Assembly (NCBI GenBank): GCA_025765615.1
Contig: JAIVFJ010000045.1
Location: 124,001 to 188,000 of the forward strand
Source of the DNA: Zopfochytrium polystomum
Taxonomy: Eukaryota > Chytridiomycota > Chytridiomycetes > Chytridiales > Chytridiaceae
Length of the DNA: 64,000 bases
Direction of reading: 5' to 3'
Below are positions 55,542 to 64,000 of the stretch, piece by piece; position 1 is the stretch's first letter, and the number at the start of each line of letters is the position of its first letter. Below the pieces are notes generated by a model. That model was not told where the DNA came from, did not search any database, and was given only the letters and a program-made list of their open reading frames with translations. The translations under genes were made by a program, and so were the position numbers.

Positions 55542-58093
55542 CTACTCTGCCCACCACTCCCCGCTCTTGCCCCCAGCCTTGTGCACGACCCGCACATCGG
55601 TAATCCGGATGAACTTATCCACGCCTTTACACATATCAAACACGGTGCACGCGGCGACCGACGCCGCCACCATCGCCTCGACCTCCACCCCCGTCCTCCC
55701 GACGCACTCGACCGTCGCCGAAACCTCGACGCCGCCGCACGCCCCGACCCGCGCGTTGGCGGTGCACACCACGTCCACGTGCGTGACGCCGAGCGATGGG
55801 TGCGCCAGCGGAATCAGCACGCCCGCTTGCTTCGCCGCGTGGATTCCCGCGAGCTGCGCGACCGCCAGCACATCGCCCTTTTTGGATGCGGTGGCCGGGG
55901 CGCCGCCGCCGGGGGTTTCGCTAACTACCAGCGGCAGCGTCCCGGCGTGCGAAAAGTGCACAGCGGCCTTGGCGGTCGCGCGGCGGTGCGTTTCGGGTTT
56001 GGTCGAGACGTTGACCATACGAGGGCGGCCGGTCGTGGCGTCGAAGTGCGTCAGCGACGGCGGTGTGACTGCAGAGTTGGCGCCCGCTTCCACGGAAGGG
56101 TCTGCCGACGAGGCAGGGGTTGAAGGGTTTTTTGGTCTCTTGGGTTCACGCCCAGTGGCGCCCGAGGAAAAGTTGCGGTGGAATGGCGGCTGGGTAGCGG
56201 TCTGGTGGAAAACGGAGGCTGCTGAAAATCGTGGGTGCACGAAGGAATCGGTTGACGTCGTGGTGGGGAAGCCAGAACTCACAGGCCACCTCTTGGGTAA
56301 ATTACTAGTTAAGAAAGGTGGAGACATTCTTTTTTGAAAGAAGCACTCACATTTATTACTCAATATAGCGATATGCGCACGGCGCGGAGACAGCAAGAGG
56401 GGCAAAGGATCTTACCCGCCGATCAGGATCATAGGGCGGTTCGGCATTTTGGCAAGGTCAAACATCCCGGCGTGCTGCTTCTTTTTTCGCTTCACTAAAA
56501 CAAGAATCAGCAAAAAATTCAAAGCGGGTCTGAAGTTACCAGCAGCGGAGATGATTTGAAGCAAATCCTCATCGGATGCGTTCTCGCGCATTGCGTCCCG
56601 AAGGTTCACTTCCGAGTTGCCGAACAAGCAGACCTGGTCGTGAACGAAAGAGTAAGCTCGCCATGGTCACAATCGACGGTAAGAGGCCACTGCTCACCTT
56701 CATATGGCCATCTGCAAGTATTCGCAAACGATTGCAACTACCGCAGAAGTGCTCGCTCATTGAAGTAATGAACCCAAACTTTCCCTTGAAGCCTGGAATT
56801 TGGTAGGCCTATCGCAAAAAAGAAGAAGAAATTAGGAGGATGCGAAAACAAGCTTAGAGAGCAAGTCTCACCTTGGACGTATCGTTCGCGTCGTCCGTCA
56901 GCCTTTGAACATTGGAATATCTCTTTGTTATGGATCCCAACATAGCGGAGTACGGCAAAAACTTCTTGTCTTTCCATTGATTTCCTGTAGCCGGTTGGGA
57001 ATTGCACTTAGCTTGCTACCTCTCACACTCATTGTAGCATCGGGGACGATCCTCACCGTCAAATGGCATATACTCTATGAATCGAACGTATATCGGCAAT
57101 TCACGAGTCAGTTCGACGAAATCCAGAAGTTCGCCATCGTTCACGTTTTTAATCACCACAGCGTTCAACTTCACCGAGTCGAACCCAGCATCGAGAGACG
57201 CATGAATTGATTTCAACACGTGCTCGAATCCTGTAATCGTACGGGAGGTCAGCACACATAAAGCAAACTGATCGATATTTCTGACGAGCGTTGCCAGGCC
57301 AACGTTGATTAATTCTGCACCTTTTCTTCTCGTCATTAGCTCAAACTTTAAGCGATCTAGCGTATCCAGCGATATGTTGACATGGCTCAACCCCCTCTGC
57401 CGCAGCGCCGCCGCATTCCGATGCAAGGTCAAACCATTGGTTGTCATCCCGATCGTATGAAGTCCAAGCGGTCGAAGCTCGTTCAATCCTTCTGTAGCGA
57501 TTGGTTAGGATCATCCATGCAATTCGTTTCATGTACGCACCAACAATCTGTTCCAGATCCTTTCGCAGAGTGGGTTCACCCCCGGTCAGTCGGATCTTTG
57601 TGACGCCTTGGGATACGAAGAGTCTCGAGAGTCTCAGAATCTCCGCTGCTGAGAGCAGCTTTGGCTTTGGTGTCAGAGGTACGCCCTCTTCCGGCATGCA
57701 GTAAGTGCCTGCGTTGGGCGGAGGAAGCGGATCGTTAAAGCGAGTCGATCGCAAGTACAGAGCTGAAGGCCAGTTTATACGCACAGCGCAGGTTGCATCG
57801 CTCGGTTAATGATATTCGCAGGTAGGTGTGTTGGCGGTTGAATGTGTCCCGCAGAGCCTTGAGCGGAGCCGTCAGCGAGGCCGAAAGGGCTCCATCGCGT
57901 CCAACTCACCAGAGAAGGGTCCTGAAGTGAGGCAGATGGCGGCGATGACGTTGCATTGGATGTTGACAGCCATCGAGTGGGCGGTCCCAACGACGGCGAT
58001 GATGTGATGGCGATAAGGCCCGTTGGCTGGCGGCGACATCCCATTCAGTCGGCCGCAAGCTTTGACGATCATTTTCACAATAAAATCACTCAC
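55542..58093 (-). CDS. MOCS1: MOCS1: fused MoaA-MoaC molybdenum-cofactor enzyme
   Basis: Turns GTP into cyclic pyranopterin monophosphate, the first steps of molybdenum cofactor synthesis. MoaA part: [20 protein letters not shown] spliced to [11 protein letters not shown] (radical-SAM CxxxCxxC), [56 protein letters not shown], then the second cluster [16 protein letters not shown] ... VCLFG and the C-terminal double Gly (PMILIGG, stop 56414-56412). MoaC part: [64 protein letters not shown] to EWWAE, stop 55542. A splice donor overlaps the MoaA stop and an intron 56415-56329 links both parts in frame. The MoaC entry ([14 protein letters not shown] ... FHRNFSSG) looks like a mitochondrial presequence. 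The first exon upstream of 57890 is not resolved. Confidence 0.9.
56329..56415 (-). promoter_or_regulatory. intron whose donor overlaps the MOCS1A stop codon
   Basis: On the sense strand the sequence GGC-GGG-TAA-GA reads Gly-Gly-stop if unspliced. GG|GTAAGA is also a strong splice donor. The 87-base intron ends at AAAAAAG, and the next base completes a Gly codon followed by ATG TCT in the MoaC frame. Retention gives a free MoaA with the C-terminal double Gly; splicing gives a MoaA-MoaC fusion. Confidence 0.65.
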
Positions 58094-58365
58094 AAGAAAT
58101 CTGTGTGGCCACTGTCGATGTCCGCTTTGTTTTCAGCCAAGTCCTTCTTTTAAGGGTTTTATTCAACGAGTTGCGCTGTTTTCCTCCTGTTTAAGTCACC
58201 AGCGAGAGGAAATACTGTAATCCGTCGTGCGCCAAATAAGAGTCAGCTTCGCCAAAAAAAAAAGGGAAAAAAAAAACAAAAAAAAAAAAACGCGCCGGTT
58301 TATTAGTGAATGAAGGGCATCCGGTACTCCGCAGGCGAGTTTGCACAGTGACTCCAATATGGTGG

Positions 58366-59672
58366 TCAATTGAAGTACGAGTCTAACACACGCCGGCTGA
58401 CGTTGAAGCTCAGAACAAGCGAGAGCAGGTATAACAAAATTAGGATGGATGTTGGGTACAAAAAAGTGGACGTGTTCTTGAGGAACGGCAGCGCTTTATA
58501 TATACAAGAGGGAAGAGAGGATAAGTTAGTCTGCCAGAAGTAGTGGGACAAACAGTCGAGCAAGAAACCATACCGTTGTAACCCAGGTACGTGATGTACA
58601 GGTAGAAGCATATCGCTACGAAGTACATTGTGTTGCCAAAGAGCACGCTGATGATTCCGTCTTGCACGACTATCGGCAAGAAGAAGAACTGCAGCACATA
58701 TGTGATGAGGAATGCTGGGAAGAACGAGTTGCTGTGCACGTCAAAGGCATACGCCCATTCTACCGACTGCTCTGCCGAATGAAGTCCGTGTTGAAGAAGA
58801 AAGTTATTCGCAACGGCCCTTGGATAATTGTTCCGTTTGAGACGATTGAGATTTCAGAATGAGGGAGGAGTTCTCACCAGAGGATCGACGCGACCACCAC
58901 CCCAACCGCAAAATAATCCACAAGTACCATGAACAGGATCAGCTTCAGTGTGCCCGCAAACCCCAGCGCGTAGGCGATGCCATACGCGATGGCAGTCACT
59001 TGTTCATTTTTGGGATAGGTGAGGTCACCGCAACGCTTCCGAGAAGGATGCTTACCAGAGAGACAGAGGCTGAGGATGACATAAAAAGCTGGATCGTCGC
59101 GGGCCCACTGGTTTTTGGTTTCTGCATATAAGGTAAGAAGGACATCGCCGTACGATCGCTGTAGACGGAGACTTACGTTTGTGGTAGTAAATGCTCCGAT
59201 ACCTGCACGACCGTTCGGAAAAGAAGCAAATGTTTCTTCAGAAGGCATACAGAACAGCTCGGCAAGCGAGGATCTTGCGATCACAATTATCCGCCAAAAT
59301 GGGTTCGCCCTTCACAACAGGGATCTCACATAGATCGATCGAAACAGTCAATCTAACCATATACGCCCGCCCACCCATACCCGTCCAACGCACGATCCGC
59401 CAACGATCTCTCCGCAGCAAAACAGAATCATTCACTCACACTCTCCTCGGTGCGATGCAGATGTACAGCATCTGCCACAGGGCAAGCTCAAAGTCCATCT
59501 GCGGTAGGCTGGTGAGCCGTTTTGCAAGGGTTGCTAGCGTGCTTGCTGCTGTGGACGATCGCTTGTGCCGCCGCGGGTGCGCACTCGAGGTCGACGCATT
59601 GAAACTGAGGTTGTCGTACGAGTAGGATGGAGATGAGGAGGAGCTCGTTGACGCGCGTGACGTAGGAAGCAT
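58366..59672 (-). CDS. UNC50: UNC-50 family Golgi membrane protein
   Basis: Multi-helix membrane protein (Gmh1/UNC-50) of the early Golgi. Six exons all join in phase: MLPTSRASTSSSS (ATG 59672; a further ATG at 59720) and QMDFELALWQMLYICIAPRR, then VYRSIYYHK, QTKNQWARDDPAFYVILSLC, VTAIAYGIAYALGFAGTLKL with VLVDYFAVGVVVASILW, SVEWAYAFDVHSNSFFPAFL with VLQFFFLPIVVQDG and YFVAICFYLYITYLGYN, and finally ALPFLKNTSTFLYP with SFNVSRRVLDSYFN. These are the diagnostic segments of the family, in the normal order and length (about 290 residues). No frame breaks. It is transcribed in the same direction as MOCS1, whose start lies downstream of the UNC50 stop. Confidence 0.96.
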
Positions 59673-61044
59673 AGTTGTGGTTGATGGTTGGTGTTTGGTG
59701 GGCCTCTGTTTCTCCTGCACCGAAGTGAAGGGAAGTCACGTGCGCACTAGGACCAGGAAAAGGAGACCAGCCGCCACAAAATATGTTAGTTCATCTCTGT
59801 GCACGGAACATTACTAGGCACACACATCAACACGACGGTACCCAAAAATCTTCTTTGCCAAGTTTCCGAAGGTGATTGAGATTTCGACAGAACGTGGGCT
59901 ACTTTTTGCAGAATTGGGCCAATTAAAAGCAGCGGAACTGCTCACTAGATATGGAATAATTCCTGTTGCCCGCCGTTGTACAAGAGTCAGATTCCCAAAG
60001 CCCTTGAAACCTTTGGCATTGTTGAAGGTGACCGGGACAGATCACGCTGGCGCAGCCTTGATGGAGAACACAAAGTTTGCATCACCCGTCCACACCCCGA
60101 TAGTCGATTTACCATACTCCCACCATAATCCTCAATAATTTTATTTTGTTGCACCTCAATATCACTCTACTTGCCTGCGTTTACTTGCCCCATCAGGGCG
60201 CTGCGACAAATTTACTGTCGTTCAAAGATCAGTGAGTATAGAAAAAGATGGAATTGACTTTGCGCCCACCCGTGGCCGTAATAGTACCAACTGAACGTGT
60301 TACAACGAGATACCGGAAGGTAACCTCCAGTTAAATGTACTGTTTGTTCTTTGACGTCTGAGCGAAAGCTCAGCCGAATCATGGATAATCTTGTTCGTCA
60401 CCACAACTGGACAGATCAAAAAATACAAAGGGTCGACGGATCCTCTGGTCAAAAAGGAACACGTCCCCCGATCACGTGTGGAAAGTGCAGATTTTCTGTC
60501 TTCGTGACGGGTGACTGCTTAGTGTTGATTGGACCGAAACGAACAGTCTGTGCACTATTTCACTCAATTCACTGGTAAAAGTGAAGTGGAAAAATCGGGC
60601 GAAAGTTTCCTGACTCATCTTCTTTTGGAAGGCTGTCTTCATAGTTTGAAAACCTCTGATTTCATTTAACTTGTCTAGCAGCCACCTGCCGTCGATCACC
60701 AAATGGAAGTAAAATTTTGAGTTTGGAGGGAGAGACACATAGTTATATGAAGACAGGGAGACTCCGCCGTATTTTCTTTGTTCCCTGAAGACAGCCCTTA
60801 CGATCCCGCGCCTGTCTCTGTCTGTCTCCACCACCTTGCCTGCTTTTTGCTCTGCTCCCTGGCTCTAATGCCCAAAAGACTGTCGAAGACGGGGTGGCTG
60901 CGCTCTGCGACTTGTGTGTGAGGAGGTCGGGAAGGTGGAAAAGGAACGCGTATAAATACGAGTGCAGTGCTTGGGAGCGCCTCTCCATCCCCATCCCTGC
61001 TTCTCTCTTCAATAACAAATCATTTTGCCTTCCGCCCCACCTCA
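59673..61044. other. intergenic with PAN-GH3 promoter
   Basis: A 267-base open frame (59872-60138, plus) and one at 60351-60578 have no recognised domain and ordinary composition for noncoding DNA here. The last 100 bases carry the TATA box and leader of the GH3 gene. Confidence 0.4.
60951..60958 (+). promoter_or_regulatory. TATA box of the PAN-GH3 gene
   Basis: TATAAATA, 94 bases before the chosen start codon at 61045; an ATG at 60967 would lie too close to the box to be translated. Confidence 0.55.
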
Positions 61045-64000
61045 ATGCCTTCTTCACCCCCGCGCCACAGCCCCAGACCACCCCAATTGGGGCAAGCCCT
61101 CCTCGCCGCAGCCGCAGGACTTGTCACCGTCGCCGCCGCCACCACAAGCACTTTTGCGTTGCCGTCGCCCGCCCCCAACCAAGATCTCGCCGCAAACGAG
61201 GCAGCCTCCCCCATCCCTCCTCCATCGTCGTCATCGGCAGGCCCAACCATCCGCCTCTCCCGCCGCTTCGTCGACTGGAATTCGGGATCAAACAGCAAAG
61301 CTACATGGGCCTTCGACTGCGACTGGACCGGCGGCGACATTGCAAGCGCCCCGTCCACCGGCGAAAACTGCGGCAACCTCTGTCTCGCTCGCGATGGGTG
61401 CACGCACTTTACGTGGACCTCGCAGAACGGAGGGATCTGCTGGATGAAGACGGGCGATTCCTTGCCTCTTGTCTTCAACAAGGGTGCCTCTTGCGGTGAA
61501 GTTGTTGCCGCCGGCAATGCGCGCTTCGCGTGGGCGGCCGGCAATGAGGGTAGGGTGTCTTACGCAACCGGCTGTGACTGGATCGCTGGTGACATTTCGA
61601 GCGTGTCGAGCAAGGGCGAGGAGTGTGGCGGTCTTTGCTTGAACCAGCCTGGCTGCGTCAAGTTCACGTGGAGCCCAAACAACGGAGGCACCTGCACCAT
61701 GAAGGACTCCGCCGGGGCCACCGCCTTCACCGCGTCCGGCACCACTTGCGGTATTGTTGGTAAGCCCTCACCTGCGGCTGAGCAATACTGATCGTTCTTC
61801 ATCGAACCGATTATGGCGCTTTCAAAGCCTCGAAACCCGACATTTCGTGGTCTGACGCTGTCAGCCAGGCCGAAACCCTCGTTTCTACGCTCAGCCTCGA
61901 GCAAAAGGTCTCACTTGTTAGTGGCACTGGCTGGTCGAACGGTCCTTGCGTCGGAAATATCGACTCTATGGTGCACATCGGCTTTCAAGGTCTCTGCTTG
62001 CAGGACTCGCCGTCCGGAGTGCGATTTGCCAGTGACGTGTCGGTGTTTCCCACTGCAGTGTAAGCGACGACTCTATTTCTGCGATGCGACTTAGTCTCAT
62101 TCACATTCACCCATTATCTTGCAGGAATCTTGCGGCCACTTTCGACAAGGTAGGATTTTCGCATTGTATTGTCTGCCAAAAACTAACCACTGCTCAATTG
62201 ACTTCAGACGCTTATGTACAACCAAGGACTGTAAGTGAAGACATGTGATTCACAATGACCACAGCAATTGACCGTTTCTGAAATGCAGGTACATGGGCCG
62301 TGAATTTCGTGGCAAAGGCGTTTCCGTTGTGCTGGGTCCCGCAATGAACATTATGAGAGCCCCAGAGGGTGGTCGTGCGTGGGAATCTGGCGGTGCTGAC
62401 CCTGTTCTCTCTTCGTTCACCGCAAGTCTCCAAGTGAAGGGAATGCAGTCCGTCGGAATAATTGCTACCGCAAAACACGTGAGGCTCTCCCCACGGTTTT
62501 TCTTTCGAAAAAGCTCAACCTTTCGCAACAGTGGATTCTGAATGACCAAGAATATAGCCGGGAGACGGCCAACTCGCTAGTAGGAGCACGGGCACTGCGT
62601 GAAGTCTACATGAGGCCCTTTAAGGTGACCTTTGGTGTTCGAACCTTCACCTTTGCTCACAATCATTCTCCAAAGGCGTGCGTCGACGCAGGTGTTGGCG
62701 CAGTAATGTGCAGCTACAACTCTGTCAACGGTACCAACGCTTGTGAAAGCAGTACTTATATGTCTTTCCTCAAGGATGAGCTCGGCTTCCAAGGCTTTGT
62801 CATGACTGACTGGGTCGCTGTGTCGACAGGGAACAACGCTGCCAATGCCGGCACAGACATGATGATGCCTGGCGGCAACGGATACAGCAAGACTGACCCG
62901 CAGATTTGGGGACCTAACCTCGCCAGTGCGGTCAACTCTGGCGCAGTTCCGGGCTCGAGAGTCGACAACATGGCCACGAGAGTTCTTGCTGCTTGGATAA
63001 AGATGGGACAGGTGAGATCGTCCACTAAGTGTTGGGAAGGGATTGAAAAAAAGACTGATCCTTGCCGGTTTCAGAACGACGGAACATACCCTGCCGTGAA
63101 CTTTGATTCCTTCGTCCCCTCAAACAGCAAGAAGATGTCAGTTCAAGCTGACCACGCCGCGCACATCCGCCAAGTCGGCTCGGCTTCGTCGGTGCTCGTC
63201 AAGAACTCTGGATCCGCTCTCCCACTCTCCCGCGCAAAATACGCAAAGATCGCCATCATCGGCGAGGACGCGGCAGGTCCCAAAAACTTGAACGGCTGCG
63301 CGGACCACGGCTGCATCGACGGAACCATCGCCCAGGGCTGGGGATCGGGAACAACAAACTTCCCTTACATTGTTGCTGTAAGAGTTGCTCAGAATTCGAA
63401 TTTTATCTGACATTCTTTTTCAGCCGGACGCCGCGATCAGGGCGAAAGCAAGCTCGCTCGGCATTTCGGTGGTCTCTTCCACCTCGAACGATAAAACTGC
63501 TGGGGCCAATGCAGCGTCAAGCGCCGACATTGCTGTCGTTTTTGTCTTTGCCAATTCAGGTGAAGAGTATATCACCGTCGAAAACAACAAGGGCGACCGT
63601 AACAACCTGGACCTCTGGCACGACGGAAACGGCCTTATAAACGCCGTCTCCGCCGTCAAGAAGACTGTCGTTGTTATCCACAGCCCGGGCCCTGTGAACA
63701 TGCCCTGGCTCAACAACCCCAACGTCGTCGCAGTCATTTATGCGCTGATGCCGGGCCAAGAAACCGGCAACGCCATCACGGACGTGCTGTTTGGCGACGT
63801 CAACCCGTCCGGACGGCTCCCGTTCACCGTCGGCGCCTCTCGCAGCGACTACGCCGCAGACGTCGTGTACCAAGACCGGCCCACGATCGTGTACAACGAA
63901 GGCATCCTCATCGACTACCGCTGGTTCGAAGCCACCAAGCGAACCCCGCTCCTCGCCTTTGGGCACGGCCTCTCCTATACAACCTTCAGCTACGCCAACC
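61045..64000 (+). CDS. secreted beta-glucosidase-type GH3 enzyme with two N-terminal PAN/apple-like repeats (partial)
   Basis: Exo-acting glycosidase, probably releasing glucose from oligosaccharides outside the cell. Exons are 61045-61759, 61828-62059, 62125-62149, 62208-62230, 62289-62478, 62532-62624, 62676-63011, 63075-63377 and 63424 to the window end; all junctions keep frame. A signal peptide (LLAAAAGLVTVAAATTSTFA) and Pro/Ser linker are followed by two related Cys-rich repeats (CDWTGGDIASAPSTGENCGN, CTHFTW; CDWIAGDISSVSSKGEECGG, CVKFTW). The GH3 domain then starts (SDAVSQAETLVSTLSLEQKV). Landmarks: GPAMNIMRAPEGGRAWE, KHWILNDQEYSRE, GAVMCSYNSVNG, FVMTDW with the nucleophile Asp, ANSGEEYITVENNKGDRNN with the probable acid/base Glu, then GRLPFTVG and FGHGLSYTTFSYAN. 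The C-terminal fibronectin-like part lies beyond the window. Confidence 0.92.

Noticed and set aside
59872..60138. Open frame of 88 codons between UNC50 and GH3
   Set aside because: No recognised motif, no clear start context, isolated, and the composition matches the surrounding noncoding DNA.
62625..62675. In-frame insertion VTFGVRTFTF in the GH3 protein
   Set aside because: It is a 51-base intron with GTGACC donor and CCAAAG acceptor; removing it restores the usual spacing before CVDAGVGAVMCSYN.

Overview
The window looks like nuclear DNA of a zoosporic (flagellated) fungus, most likely a chytrid-grade lineage. It is GC-rich and gene-dense on both strands. Nearly every gene is split by short introns, often 49-90 bases, with GT donors (including GTGCGT and GTGGGT) and AG acceptors. 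Fungal hallmarks are a fungal DUF676-type lipase, a Scs7-type lipid hydroxylase, SFT2, GH28, GH3 and an extracellular haem peroxidase. The flagellar hint is a neighbouring pair on the minus strand: an RPGRIP1L-type ciliary transition-zone protein and an LRRC43-type leucine-rich protein.

Layout: 0.6-9.7 kb holds three minus-strand seven-helix receptor-like genes, two of them paralogues flanking a third of another type, in DNA rich in microsatellites. 10.6-15.2 kb has a lipase with a long amphipathic repeat tail and an iron-type superoxide dismutase. 15.9-19.8 kb is a Pumilio-family RNA-binding protein. 21-24.2 kb has a membrane-anchored haem peroxidase, a BET1-like SNARE and a small membrane protein. 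25.1-29.8 kb has a broken NmrA-type oxidoreductase, a cytochrome b5/fatty-acid hydroxylase fusion and a secreted polygalacturonase. 30-36.4 kb is a gene-poor stretch with decayed copies of an HNH-nuclease family around one disordered-protein gene. 36.6-44.2 kb has a TPR/F-box/LRR protein, a CSN9-like peptide, GPN2, SFT2 and a forkhead factor. 44.4-52.1 kb is the ciliary pair. 53.3-64 kb has an unrecognised secreted protein, MOCS1 (molybdenum cofactor), UNC50 and a PAN-GH3 fusion enzyme cut by the window edge.

How the genes fit together: GH28, GH3 and the peroxidase fit a saprotroph or parasite feeding on plant-type material; SFT2, BET1 and UNC50 serve Golgi traffic; RPGRIP1L and LRRC43 would serve the zoospore flagellum; the receptors could serve chemosensing, which is inference only. 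A technical caution: in about ten otherwise convincing genes the frame jumps by one base inside a conserved domain, nearly always as one extra base and often in a short homopolymer. This looks like residual insertion error in the assembly. Gene boundaries below are read by eye from domain continuity and splice signals, so exon ends are approximate unless stated.
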